From: Thermoanaerobaculales bacterium
GTDB taxonomy: Bacteria > Acidobacteriota > Thermoanaerobaculia > Thermoanaerobaculales > Sulfomarinibacteraceae
DNA length: 64,000 bases
Assembly (NCBI GenBank): GCA_035358815.1
Contig: DAOPQC010000013.1
Span: 45,240 to 109,239 of the forward strand
Direction: 5' to 3'
Of the stretch, positions 1-7,409 are shown piece after piece; position 1 is the stretch's first letter; every line of letters starts with the position of its first letter. The notes under the pieces were generated by a model that worked only from the letters and a program-made list of their open reading frames with translations, was not told the origin of the DNA and made no database searches. The translations under genes and the position numbers were made by a program.

Positions 1-271
1 GGATCTTCTTGATGATCACCGAGTGGCCCGACAGCGAGCCGCCGAAGTTGGGGTTGCGGATGCTGTTGTCGGCGATCAGCCGGGACAGCGCCTCCACCAC
101 CAGCGAGGAGTCCATGATCGCGCCGTCGACAATCGCCTCGGGCGAGAGGTTGGCGATCGCCGCATGAACGAGCTGGTACTCGCCGTTTTTGAGCGGCTTG
201 AGTTCCACGATCTTGATGGAAGACGAGCCGACATCGCAGCCGACAACCTGCTTCTTTCTTTTACCAAACAC
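1..271 (-). CDS. pilM: PilM, type IV pilus assembly protein (N-terminal part)
   Basis: The gene runs off the left edge, so only the first 90 residues are visible. They read VFGKRKKQVVGCDVGSSSIK and continue with IVEL, the hallmark phosphate-1 loop of PilM, an actin/FtsA-like ATP-binding protein. PilM sits on the cytoplasmic face of the type IV pilus alignment complex and binds the PilN N-terminus. I chose the GTG start at 271 because an AAGGTGG Shine-Dalgarno lies about six bases upstream and the homology begins at once. A TTGACA promoter and a Crp-like palindrome lie upstream. The rest of a pilMNOPQ operon is expected beyond the window but cannot be seen. Family assignment is secure from the motif. 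Confidence 0.88.
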   Translation of the reverse strand, partial: MFGKRKKQVVGCDVGSSSIKIVELKPLKNGEYQLVHAAIANLSPEAIVDGAIMDSSLVVEALSRLIADNSIRNPNFGGSLSGHSVIIKKI

Positions 272-330
272 GGTTGTCCACCTTCGCGTCGAAAGTTTGT
301 CCGAGGTTGTTCATGTCCCCTCTAGCTAGC

Positions 331-359
331 AGGCTAGCAAAGGGCAAATGTACTGTCAA
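331..359 (-). promoter_or_regulatory. sigma-70-type promoter for pilM
   Basis: On the minus strand a perfect TTGACA (354-359) is followed after 17 bases by TAGCCT (331-336). The predicted start of transcription is near 324, giving a leader of about 50 bases to the pilM GTG. The -10 matches the consensus weakly (3 of 6), which would suit a promoter that needs an activator. The surrounding sequence contains overlapping CTAGC repeats at 322-338. Confidence 0.55.
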
Positions 360-374
360 GAACAAGCGAAACAG

Positions 375-390
375 CATGATAGCTATCACA
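375..390 (-). promoter_or_regulatory. Crp/FNR-family operator-like palindrome
   Basis: On the minus strand the site reads TGTGATAGCTATCATG. It matches the Crp consensus TGTGA-N6-TCACA at eight of ten positions and contains a perfect 12-base palindrome, TGATAGCTATCA (377-388). Its centre (382.5) is about 58 bases upstream of the predicted pilM transcription start, close to the -61.5 of class I Crp activation. It also lies between pilM and rpmB, so it could act on either. The identity of the regulator is inferred. Confidence 0.5.
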
Positions 391-399
391 AAATCACCT

Positions 400-608
400 T
401 GGCACCTTCAATCGTCCCGCGAGGGTCGCAAATTGATACAGCGAAGGGTGGGCAATTCCTGCACCACGAGGGCAGTGCAAAACTGCTCGGTTTTCGAGCA
501 ACCTCCGATGGAAATCCGAGGCAATTTCGTGAGCTATTCCGGCGCCACCAACAGCGACATTCAGGTGATGAAGATCAACCGATTGCGGGGCAATCCCCGG
601 CCCCGCTC
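400..608. other. Lower-GC structured intergenic stretch, function unknown
   Basis: Apart from the listed sites I see no gene in this stretch. Base composition is visibly more AT-rich than in the rest of the window. Small hairpins are present: TGCTCG-GTTTT-CGAGCA (484-500), an imperfect CCTC.GAT/ATC.GAGG pair (502-521) and a GCGGGG/CCCCGC pair near 587-607. They could belong to an unannotated RNA or simply to the divergent control region. I could not match them to a known riboswitch or small-RNA family. Confidence 0.3.
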
Positions 609-637
609 TTGAAATTCGCGGCGGCCTGTGGTAAAAA
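609..637 (+). promoter_or_regulatory. sigma-70-type promoter for rpmB
   Basis: TTGAAA (609-614), then a 17-base spacer, then TAAAAA (632-637), matching the consensus at 5/6 and 4/6. The predicted transcription start, about 644, is only some 34 bases before the rpmB ATG. Confidence 0.55.
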
Positions 638-640
638 TCC

Positions 641-663
641 CCGCCCCCAGTGTGTGGGGGCGG
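641..663 (+). promoter_or_regulatory. GC hairpin just upstream of the rpmB ribosome binding site
   Basis: CCGCCCCC (641-648), loop AGTGTGT and GGGGGCGG (656-663) form a perfect 8-bp stem. It abuts the Shine-Dalgarno GAAGGAG at 665-671. No T-run follows, so it does not look like a terminator. It could modulate rpmB translation if transcription starts upstream of it; from the predicted start near 644 only part of the stem would be in the RNA. Confidence 0.4.
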
Positions 664-677
664 TGAAGGAGCGAGAC

Positions 678-875
678 ATGGCGCAGCGATGCGATATCTG
701 CGGCAAGGGGCCGATGACCGGCAGCAACATCTCCCATGCTCACAACGTCACCAAGCGGCGCTGGTTGCCCAACCTGCAGCGGGTGCGTGCGATGGTCGAC
801 GGCCGTCCGAAGTACATCCGGGTGTGCACGCGCTGCCTGCGCTCGGGCAAGGTCGTCAAGGCCCCCCGCCTCTGA
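678..875 (+). CDS. rpmB: 50S ribosomal protein L28
   Basis: A 65-residue protein beginning MAQRCDICGKGPMTG. It carries two CxxC pairs (CDIC near residue 5 and CTRC near residue 51), as in zinc-binding L28 proteins of the large subunit. The central SHAHNVTKRRWLPN segment is typical of the family. The start is set by GAAGGAG seven bases upstream and by family length; the reading frame stays open far upstream, but nothing there resembles L28. It is transcribed alone, away from the main ribosomal operon and from rpmG. Downstream lies a repeat element and the convergent rel gene. Confidence 0.95.
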   Translation: MAQRCDICGKGPMTGSNISHAHNVTKRRWLPNLQRVRAMVDGRPKYIRVCTRCLRSGKVVKAPRL

Positions 876-967
876 CCCCCGGGGCTCTGATCCACCACCG
901 AACACCCCGATTCTCGAACCCAGCTCGACCCGACCGCGGTGGCGGCCGTTGAGCGCGTTACGAACCC

Positions 968-1298
968 ACCCCTGCCCGCTTCCGCGCCCGCCCCCCTTCG
1001 TTCCCGCTCCCGTTCCCGTTCCCCCCCGCTCGTTCGCCTCGTCCTCGAAGACGCTTCGCGCCGATTCTCTGAAGGTGCTCCCCGAGGGAGCCACCTTTGG
1101 CGATTTCTGGACTCCAGAACTTCTTCAGGAGGAACGTCGCCCCCGAAATCGCCAAAGATGGCACGCCCGCAGGACGCCCTCACCTCGTGCTCGCCTCGAC
1201 CCGGGCGCGGATCCGGCGTCGTCCTGCGGCCGACGCCGTAACAAGAGCGGGCGGGGGGGACTCTCCCTAGATACTATTCCCCAGATCCTAGATCCTGG
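968..1298 (+). repeat. Dispersed intergenic hairpin repeat, copy 1 (stem type A)
   Basis: This fills the gap between convergent rpmB and rel. C-rich hexamers (971-1025) are followed by a conserved block with CGCTTCGCGCCGATTCTC, then a long hairpin: left arm GCCACCTTTGGCGATTTC (1090-1107), about 37 bases, and right arm GAAATCGCCAAAGATGGC (1145-1162). The constant flank CGCCCGCAGGACGC follows. A G-rich inverted end box (AGATCCTAGATCCTGG on this strand) closes it at 1266-1298. No start or coding signal is credible inside. Confidence 0.85.
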
Positions 1299-1311
1299 CC
1301 GGGCGGGGGCG

Positions 1312-3492
1312 TCAGCCCGCCTGGCCCCTGCGCTCGACCTGCAGCATTCCGGACAGGGACTGCAGGCGGTCGATGATGCGGGCGAGCTGGGGCGCGTCGC
1401 GGACCAGGATCGTCAGCGCCGCGACGCCGGTGTCGTTGTCCTCGGTGCGCAGCTGGCAGCTCAGGATGTCGCTCCCCTCCTCGGTGATGGTGTGCGAGAT
1501 CGAGGCCAGCATGCCGCTGCGGTCGCGGAACACCATGTCGACGTTCACCCGCGATGGCGCCGCCGACCTCGATCCGGCGTTGGTCGCCCACCGCACCTCG
1601 ATCTCGCGCTCCGGGTGGTAGAGCAGGTTCCTGACGTTCGGGCACGACCGGGAGTGCACCGCGACGCCCTTGCCGCGAGTGACGTAGCCGACGATCGGCT
1701 CGCCGGGCAGCGGGCTGCAGCACTTGGCCACGTAGACCAGGAAGTCGGCGTCGCCGGTCACCTCGAGGACCTGCGAGTCGAGCGGGTGGGTCGGCTCCCG
1801 GACCTGCAGCGGGCTGCGCTGCTCGGCCGTCTCGGCCGCCGCCGGGGCAACCGCCGCCGAGACGGTCGCGGCAGCGACCTTGCCAAACCCGATCGCCGCC
1901 AGCAGGTCCTCCTCGCTGGAGACGCCGTGCGAGGCGATCTCGCGCTTGATCTCGGCGCCGCCGGCGAGCTTCTTGAGGGAGGTCCCGGCCCTGCGGAGCT
2001 CTCGCTCGAGCAGCTTCCGCCCGACCTCCACCGCCCGCTCCTTCTCCTCGAGCTTGAGCCACGCCCGGATCTTGCTGCGCGCGCGGGTGGTCACCACGAT
2101 GCTCAGCCAGTCGTGGTGCGGCCGCTGCTGGGGCGAGGTGGTGATCTCGACGATGTCGCCGTTTCTAATCTCGGTCTTCAGCGGCACCCAGCGGCCGTTG
2201 ATCCGGCCGCCGACGCACTTGTGCCCGACCTCGGTGTGGACCCGGTAGGCGAAGTCGAGGATGGTCGCGCCGCGCGGAAAGGAGAAGACGTCGCCGCGCG
2301 GGGTGAAGCTGTAGACCTCGTCCGGGTAGAGGTCGACCTTGAGAGAGTCGATGAACTCCCGCGGCGAGGTGCCCTCGGAGTTGTCGAGCACGCCGCGCAG
2401 CCAGGCGAGCCGAGAGTCCTCGGCCGGCGCCTGTGACCCCTGCTCCTTGTAGCTCCAGTGCGCCGCGATCCCGAACTCGGCGATCTTGTGCATCTCCTCG
2501 GTCCGGATCTGAACCTCGAAGGGGTGGCCCTCGGGGCCGATCACCGAGGTGTGCAGGGACTGGTAGGCGTTGGGCTTGGGAATGGCGATGTGGTCCTTGA
2601 TCCGGCCCGGGACCGGCGACCACTCCTGGTGGATCAGGCCGAGGGTTGCATAGCACTCGCCGACCGTCGAGACGATGATCCGGAAGGCGAGCACGTCGAA
2701 GACGTCCTCGACGTCGACCCGTTGCCGCTTGAGCTTCCCCCAGATCGAGTAGAGGTGCTTGACGCGCCCCGAGATGGTGGCCTCGATGCCGTTCTTCGCG
2801 AGCAGCGCTGCGAGGTCCTCGCGGATCTTGGTGAACCACCGGTCGGCCGCCTTGGCGCGCTCCTCGACCTGCCGGGTCAGCGCCTTTGCCTCGTCCGGGT
2901 GGAGGTACTCGAAGCAGAGGTCCTCGAGCTCGAACTTGATGCTGCCGATGCCGAGCCGGTTGGCGATCGGCGCGTAGATGTCGAGGGTCTCCCTGGCGAT
3001 CGCCAGCTGCCGTTCGCGCTTGAGGAAGCCCAGGGTGCGCATGTTGTGGAGGCGGTCCGCGAGCTTGATCAGGATCACCCGCGCGTCGTCGGTCGAGGCC
3101 AGCAGCAGCCGGCGGAAGTTCTCCGCCTCGGTGGCCTCGTGGCTGGAGAAGGAGCTCTCGAAGGTCGAGATCTTCGTCAGCGCCGCCACCAGCCGGGTGA
3201 CCTCGGGCCCGAACTCCTCCGCGAGCTCGGTCGCGGTGGTTTGGGTGTCCTCCAGGATGTCGTGCAGCATGCCGGCCGCGATCGCCGTCTCGTCGAGCTC
3301 CATCTCGGCCAGGATCCAGGCCACCGTCAGCGGGTGCACGAGGTAGGACTCGCCCGACCGCCGCACCTGGCCCTGGTGGCGATTGGCGGCGAACACGTAG
3401 GCGTGGCGGAGCAGGTCCTCGTCGTAGTCCGGGAGGTAGCTCTCCACCCGGTAGAGGATGTCCTCGATGCGGATCCTGCCCGCCAACTCCAT
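1312..3492 (-). CDS. rel: Bifunctional (p)ppGpp synthetase/hydrolase, Rel/SpoT family
   Basis: A 726-residue cytoplasmic enzyme that makes and breaks (p)ppGpp, the starvation alarmone. Domains in order: HD hydrolase with H53 and the HD pair at 77-78 (GMLHDILEDT) and KLADRLHNMR at 143-152, an intact catalytic site; synthetase at about 230-345 with GRVKHLYSIWGK and EVQIRTEEMHKIAEFG; TGS at about 386-447; the conserved KCCSPLPGE cysteine region at 590-598; and a C-terminal ACT domain at about 655-726. Both active sites look intact, so it is probably the only long RSH protein. A TACAAT hexamer ends six bases before the ATG, suggesting a leaderless transcript. Repeat elements flank both ends. Confidence 0.95.
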   Translation of the reverse strand: MELAGRIRIEDILYRVESYLPDYDEDLLRHAYVFAANRHQGQVRRSGESYLVHPLTVAWILAEMELDETAIAAGMLHDILEDTQTTATELAEEFGPEVTRLVAALTKISTFESSFSSHEATEAENFRRLLLASTDDARVILIKLADRLHNMRTLGFLKRERQLAIARETLDIYAPIANRLGIGSIKFELEDLCFEYLHPDEAKALTRQVEERAKAADRWFTKIREDLAALLAKNGIEATISGRVKHLYSIWGKLKRQRVDVEDVFDVLAFRIIVSTVGECYATLGLIHQEWSPVPGRIKDHIAIPKPNAYQSLHTSVIGPEGHPFEVQIRTEEMHKIAEFGIAAHWSYKEQGSQAPAEDSRLAWLRGVLDNSEGTSPREFIDSLKVDLYPDEVYSFTPRGDVFSFPRGATILDFAYRVHTEVGHKCVGGRINGRWVPLKTEIRNGDIVEITTSPQQRPHHDWLSIVVTTRARSKIRAWLKLEEKERAVEVGRKLLERELRRAGTSLKKLAGGAEIKREIASHGVSSEEDLLAAIGFGKVAAATVSAAVAPAAAETAEQRSPLQVREPTHPLDSQVLEVTGDADFLVYVAKCCSPLPGEPIVGYVTRGKGVAVHSRSCPNVRNLLYHPEREIEVRWATNAGSRSAAPSRVNVDMVFRDRSGMLASISHTITEEGSDILSCQLRTEDNDTGVAALTILVRDAPQLARIIDRLQSLSGMLQVERRGQAG

Positions 3493-3498
3493 CTATTC

Positions 3499-3504
3499 AT
3501 TGTA
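3499..3504 (-). promoter_or_regulatory. -10 element six bases before the rel start codon
   Basis: TACAAT on the minus strand (5 of 6 to TATAAT), separated from the ATG by GAATAG. Transcription would begin at or next to the A of the ATG, giving a leaderless mRNA. No -35 hexamer is seen at the expected distance, where a C-run occurs instead. Confidence 0.5.
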
Positions 3505-3530
3505 TCGAGGGGGTCAAGGACGGGGGGGAG

Positions 3531-3900
3531 GATGTAGGGGCTAGGATCTGGGGGCTAGGGCCACCCGCCCTCTCCTTCCGACACCGCGCCCGCTTGTCAC
3601 GGCGAAGTGACAGGCGAAGCCGGATCCGCTTCCGCGCCCGCTTCCGCGCCCGCTTCCGGATTTGTCCCCTTCCCCCTACCCGTGCCCGTTCCCGTTCTCG
3701 CTCAATCGCCCGATCCTCGAGAGCGCTTCGCGCCGATTCTCTGGAGGCGCTCTCCGAGGGTGCCACCGCTGGCACTTTCGGGCCTCCGCATTGTGTGCTA
3801 CCCGGAGAGATGCGACGCCGAAAGTGTCACCAGTGGCACGCCCGCAGGACGCGCCTGCCTCGTACCCGCCCCGCCTCTCGGGCGCGGAAGCGGGCGCGAC
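3531..3900 (+). repeat. Dispersed intergenic hairpin repeat, copy 2a (stem type B)
   Basis: It starts with a G-rich end box (CTAGGATCTGGGGGCTAGG near 3541-3560). Next come GTCAC/GTGAC and CGCTTCCGCGCC runs, then CGTTCC hexamers. The hairpin is left arm TGCCACCGCTGGCACTTTCG (3761-3780) and right arm CGAAAGTGTCACCAGTGGCA (3819-3838). From 3701 onward the sequence is repeated almost perfectly 234 bases later as copy 2b. Confidence 0.85.
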
Positions 3901-4140
3901 CGCGTTCCCGTTCCCGTTCCCGTTCCCGTTCCCGCTCAATCGCCCGATCCTCGAGAGCGCTTCGCGCCGATTCTCTGGAGGCACTCTCCGAGGGTGCCAC
4001 CGCTGGCACTTTCGGGCCTCCGCATTGTGTGCTACCCGGAGAGATGCGACGCCGAAAGTGTCACCAGTGGCACGCCCGCAGGACGCGCCTGCCTCGTACC
4101 CGCCCCGCCTCTCGGGCGCGGAAGCGGGCGCGGAAGCGGA
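3901..4140 (+). repeat. Dispersed intergenic hairpin repeat, copy 2b (tandem duplicate of 2a)
   Basis: A direct duplicate of copy 2a at a period of 234 bases, differing at only a few positions (for example GGCGCT versus GGCACT before the left arm). Left arm at 3995-4014, right arm at 4053-4072. It gains extra CGTTCC units at its left (3904-3934). Near-identity shows a recent duplication or gene conversion. Bases 4141-4206 after it hold nothing I recognise. Confidence 0.85.
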
Positions 4141-4206
4141 AGAAGGTACCGCGACGACCGGCTCGACAAACCAACGCCCCGGTCACCCGGGGCGTCGACG
4201 ATGGCA

Positions 4207-4302
4207 GGCAGGATGCCTGCGCTCAAGCAGGCTGGAAGCCTGCGCTACAAAGCAGGCTGGAAGCCTGCGCTACAAAGCAGGCTGGAAGCCTGCGCTACAA
4301 CG
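4207..4302. repeat. Tandem 25-base palindromic repeat at the 3' end of secF
   Basis: Three direct copies of a 25-base unit containing AGGCTGGAAGCCTGCGCTAC (4227-4251, 4252-4276, 4277-4301), preceded by a diverged copy (4207-4226). Each unit holds the inverted repeat AGGCT-GGA-AGCCT. The array ends one base before the secF stop codon, so it lies in the 3' untranslated part of the secDF transcript and might fold into serial hairpins. It lacks unique spacers and is not a CRISPR array. Confidence 0.8.
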
Positions 4303-5499
4303 CTACCTGCGGCCCTTGCTGCGACGCTGCTCGCGGCGCGCCGTGAGCAGCCGGCTGATCCACAGGGCGACCGGCGAGGCGACGAAGACGGTCGAGTAGA
4401 CGCCGACGAACAGGCCGACCAGCAGCACGAACGCGAAGGTGTTGATGACCTCGCCGCCGAAGATGAACAGCGGCAGCACCACCATGAGCACGGTTCCCGA
4501 CGTGATGAAGGTCCGCGACAGGGTCTGGTTGATCGACAGGTCCATGATGTCCTCGAGCCGCTCGCCGCGCCGCAGCCGCAGGTTCTCGCGCACCCGGTCG
4601 AAGATCACCACCGTGTCGTTCACCGAGAAGCCGACCAGGGTCAGCAACGCGGCCACGGTCGGCAGGTTGATCTCGCGCTGGGTGATCATGAGCGCGGTCA
4701 GGGTGGTGATGACGTCGTGGAACAGCGCGACCACCGCCCCGATGCCGTAGGGCAGCTGGAAGCGGACCCAGACGTAGACCAGCATGCCCAGCAGCGACAG
4801 CGCGATCGCCATCGTCGCCGCCTTCTTGAGGTCGGCGCCCACCGCCGGTCCCACGCTCTCGACCCCGAGCAGCGCGAAGGAGCCGACCGCGGCCCGCTCG
4901 CGGATCGCCGACCTCGCGGCCGGGCTCAGCTCGGGGATGCCCGCGAGCTCATCGAGCGAGCGGAAGATGCCGCGGCTCTTGCGATAGTCGAGGACCGCCT
5001 CGGCCATCGGCGAGTAGTGCTGCGCGAGGTCGGCGCCGCCGGCCGCCACCCGGTCGGGATCGGCGTCGGCCAGGAGCAGGGCCAGCGCCTGGGAGCCCTG
5101 GGTGTTGAGGTCGAAGCGGCGGCCCACGTCGGCGTTGAACTCGGCCACCATGTGGTCGATGATCGGCCGGGTGAGGTCGCCCTCCTCGTCGGACGGGTTC
5201 TGGACCCGGATCAGGACCTCGTTCTTCTCGGCCTCGTCGTAGCGCTGGATGATCGGTGCGTCGGGCGAAACGGCAGCCAGCGAGCTGCGCAGCCGGTCGA
5301 GGTCGGGAGCGTCGCGGAACTTGGCCAGGACCTGGGTGCCGCCGGTGAAGTCGATGCCGAACCTCAGCCCCGGGATCCCCGGGCTGAGGAATCCGGCGAC
5401 GAGCCACACCAGGCCGGCGCCGACGACGATCGCCGAGGCCGTGACGGCGATCCTCCGGTAGGAGAGAAACGGGATGTGGGTCTCGCCGATGATGCGCAT
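4303..5499 (-). CDS. secF: Protein translocase subunit SecF
   Basis: A 398-residue inner-membrane protein that works with SecD and YajC to use the proton-motive force for late steps of Sec export. The N-terminal helix leads into PGLRFGIDFTGGTQVLAKF, the SecF signature. The C-terminal half carries the transmembrane bundle with SVNDTVVIFDRVRENLR and the INQTLSRTFITSGT loop. It is longer than typical SecF (about 300 residues) because of an insertion of about 100 residues in the periplasmic domain. That insertion includes YRKSRGIFRSLDELAGIPEL, which resembles a ComEA-type helix-hairpin-helix. The start is set by GGGAGGGGC upstream of the ATG. It lies ten bases after secD in one operon. Confidence 0.95.
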   Translation of the reverse strand: MRIIGETHIPFLSYRRIAVTASAIVVGAGLVWLVAGFLSPGIPGLRFGIDFTGGTQVLAKFRDAPDLDRLRSSLAAVSPDAPIIQRYDEAEKNEVLIRVQNPSDEEGDLTRPIIDHMVAEFNADVGRRFDLNTQGSQALALLLADADPDRVAAGGADLAQHYSPMAEAVLDYRKSRGIFRSLDELAGIPELSPAARSAIRERAAVGSFALLGVESVGPAVGADLKKAATMAIALSLLGMLVYVWVRFQLPYGIGAVVALFHDVITTLTALMITQREINLPTVAALLTLVGFSVNDTVVIFDRVRENLRLRRGERLEDIMDLSINQTLSRTFITSGTVLMVVLPLFIFGGEVINTFAFVLLVGLFVGVYSTVFVASPVALWISRLLTARREQRRSKGRR

Positions 5500-5509
5500 T
5501 GCCCCTCCC

Positions 5510-7069
5510 TCACACGCTCAGCGTCTCGACCCGGTCCCTGCTGGCGAGCAGCAGCATGTACAGGGTGCGTGACACGAAGACTGCGGTGAACATGCTCGCC
5601 ACGAGGCCAATTGACAGGGTGACCGCGAAGCCCTTGACCGGGCCGGTGCCGAACTGGAACAGGAAGAGCGCGGCGATCAGCGTGGTCAGGTTGGAGTCGA
5701 GGATGGTCACGAACGCCCGCGAGAAGCCGGTGTCGATCGCCGACCGGACGGTCTTGCCGACCGCCAGCTCCTCGCGGATGCGCTCGAAGATCAGCACGTT
5801 GGCGTCGACCGCCATGCCGATGGTCAGGATGATCCCCGCGATGCCCGGCAGGGTGAGGGTGGCCCCGAAGTAGGACATCGCGCCGAGCAGGATGACGACG
5901 TTGAGGATCAGGGCGAACACCGCGTTGAGGCCGGACAGCTTGTAGTAGACGACCATGAACACGATCACCAGGAGCAGGCCGACGAGCCCGGCCCGCACCC
6001 CATGGACGATCGAGTCGCGGCCGAGCGACGGGCCGACGGTGCGCTCCTCGAGGTAGTTGATCGACGCCGGCAGGGCGCCGGCGCGCAGCTTCAGGGCGAG
6101 GTCCTCGGCGGTCTCGATGCTGAAGTTGCCCTCGATGTAGCCTTCGTCCCGGATCCGCGACCGGATCACCGGCGCCGAGATGACGTTGCCGTCGAGCACG
6201 ATGGCGGCGGGGTCCCCGATGTGGGCGCCGGTGAACTCGGCGAACTTGTCGCCGCCGGCGGGCACCAGGTAGAAGTTGACCACCGCCTCGCCGAACTGGC
6301 CCTGGCCGCGGCGGGCCGTCCGCAGGTCGCGGCCGGTGACGATCGCCGCCTTCCGGAGCAGGTAGTAGTCCTTGCCGACGACCACGCCGGACGCGTCCTC
6401 GCGGTCCTCGGTGGCGACCTCGGCGTCGGACGGCACCTGGCCGCCGGTGCGCGCGAGCAGGATGTCGCGGCTCGGCGCCGGCCCCGCGATCACCTCCTTC
6501 CACTCGAGGAAGGCGGTGTTGGAGATGATCTCCTTGACGCGGGTCGGGTCGTCGACGCCGGGCAGCTGGACGAGGATCCGGTCGTTCCCTGTCCCCTGCC
6601 GCTGGATCACCGGCTCGGCGACGCCGAACTGGTCGACGCGGTTGCGGATCGTCTCCAGCGCCTGGCGCACGGCCAGGTCGCGGATGTTGCCCTCGACGTT
6701 GGGCTTGAAGGCGAGGCTCCAGGCCTCGGTCCCGGTGCTGAGGTCGTACTCGGGCAGGAAGTCGTCGACCAGCTGCCGCAGGGCGTTGCGGTCGACGTTG
6801 GGCGGCACCGCCACCCGGAGGGTGAGCTTGTCGACGTCGACCGACCACTCGCCCAGCGTGATGCCCTTCTCGCCGGCCCGCGTCTTCAGCCGGAGCGCCG
6901 CGTCGTCGAGCTCGGCCTTGATGGCATCGTCGGTCTCCACCTGGAGAACCAGGTGAATGCCGCCGGAGAGATCGAGCCCGAGCGGGAGCCTCCGCTGGAC
7001 CAGCGCGAAGACGGAGGCCGCAACCACGGCCACGATGATGACGATGCGCCAGATGATCTTGCGGTCCAC
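5510..7069 (-). CDS. secD: Protein translocase subunit SecD
   Basis: A 519-residue inner-membrane subunit of SecDF. One N-terminal helix is followed by LGLDLSGGIHLVLQV, the P1 periplasmic head, and a six-helix membrane domain with MAVDANVLIFERIREEL and SAIDTGFSRAFVTILDSN. These include the conserved Asp and Arg used in proton conduction. Length is ordinary for the family. A GTG start with GGAGGCGACA just upstream is used. The order yajC-secD-secF is the standard operon. Confidence 0.96.
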   Translation of the reverse strand: MDRKIIWRIVIIVAVVAASVFALVQRRLPLGLDLSGGIHLVLQVETDDAIKAELDDAALRLKTRAGEKGITLGEWSVDVDKLTLRVAVPPNVDRNALRQLVDDFLPEYDLSTGTEAWSLAFKPNVEGNIRDLAVRQALETIRNRVDQFGVAEPVIQRQGTGNDRILVQLPGVDDPTRVKEIISNTAFLEWKEVIAGPAPSRDILLARTGGQVPSDAEVATEDREDASGVVVGKDYYLLRKAAIVTGRDLRTARRGQGQFGEAVVNFYLVPAGGDKFAEFTGAHIGDPAAIVLDGNVISAPVIRSRIRDEGYIEGNFSIETAEDLALKLRAGALPASINYLEERTVGPSLGRDSIVHGVRAGLVGLLLVIVFMVVYYKLSGLNAVFALILNVVILLGAMSYFGATLTLPGIAGIILTIGMAVDANVLIFERIREELAVGKTVRSAIDTGFSRAFVTILDSNLTTLIAALFLFQFGTGPVKGFAVTLSIGLVASMFTAVFVSRTLYMLLLASRDRVETLSV

Positions 7070-7080
7070 TGTCGCCTCCG

Positions 7081-7380
7081 CTAGCTGCCGGCCGTGTCGT
7101 CCTCGCCGGCGGCCATGCCGGCGATGGCGTTCTTGGCCACCCTGATCTTGACGTTCTCGGCCACCTTCAGCAGCAGCGCGGTGTCCTCCACCGCCGCCAC
7201 CGAGCCGAAGATCCCGCCGGTGGTGACCACGCGGTCACCCTTTTTGAGAGCCGAGATCATCGCGTCCTTCTTCTTCTGCTGCTTCTTGGCGGGCAGGATG
7301 ACGATGAAGTAGAAGACCGCGAAGATCAGAACGAACGGCACGAGCATGGTCAGGGGGTTCCCCCCCGCGGCGTTTCCCAT
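7081..7380 (-). CDS. yajC: Sec translocon accessory protein YajC
   Basis: A 99-residue protein with one N-terminal transmembrane segment (MLVPFVLIFAVFYFIVILP) followed by RPAKKQQKK-like basic residues. The cytoplasmic domain contains LKKGDRVVTTGGIFG, the YajC signature. It associates with SecDF in the inner membrane. It sits 29 bases after tgt and 11 before secD, so one transcript is likely. Confidence 0.95.
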   Translation of the reverse strand: MGNAAGGNPLTMLVPFVLIFAVFYFIVILPAKKQQKKKDAMISALKKGDRVVTTGGIFGSVAAVEDTALLLKVAENVKIRVAKNAIAGMAAGEDDTAGS

Positions 7381-7409
7381 GGATCACCCCTCAGTGTCGG
7401 CGCAGGCTC

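Noticed and set aside
76..267. Small minus-strand open frame starting with MVKERSRL near the left edge
   Set aside because: It is out of frame with pilM, whose GTG-started frame shows the unmistakable ATPase motif.
400..560. Possible cyclic di-GMP or other riboswitch upstream of pilM or rpmB
   Set aside because: GTCGCAAA-like fragments suggested GEMM-type elements, but the required ordered helices and conserved loops were not found on either strand.
736..2436. Long plus-strand open frames across rpmB, the repeat and the antisense of rel
   Set aside because: The frame is antisense to a complete Rel protein and runs through repeat DNA. It has no ribosome site or homology.
4227..4301. CRISPR-like array
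   Set aside because: The 25-base repeats are directly adjacent without unique spacers, and no cas genes are present.
3594..5589. Open frames through the repeats with Arg-Ser-Arg or Pro-Val-Pro-Val stretches
   Set aside because: The simple hexamers CGTTCC and CGCTTC stay open in several frames on both strands. The same peptides appear at every repeat copy, in any frame, so they are not genes.
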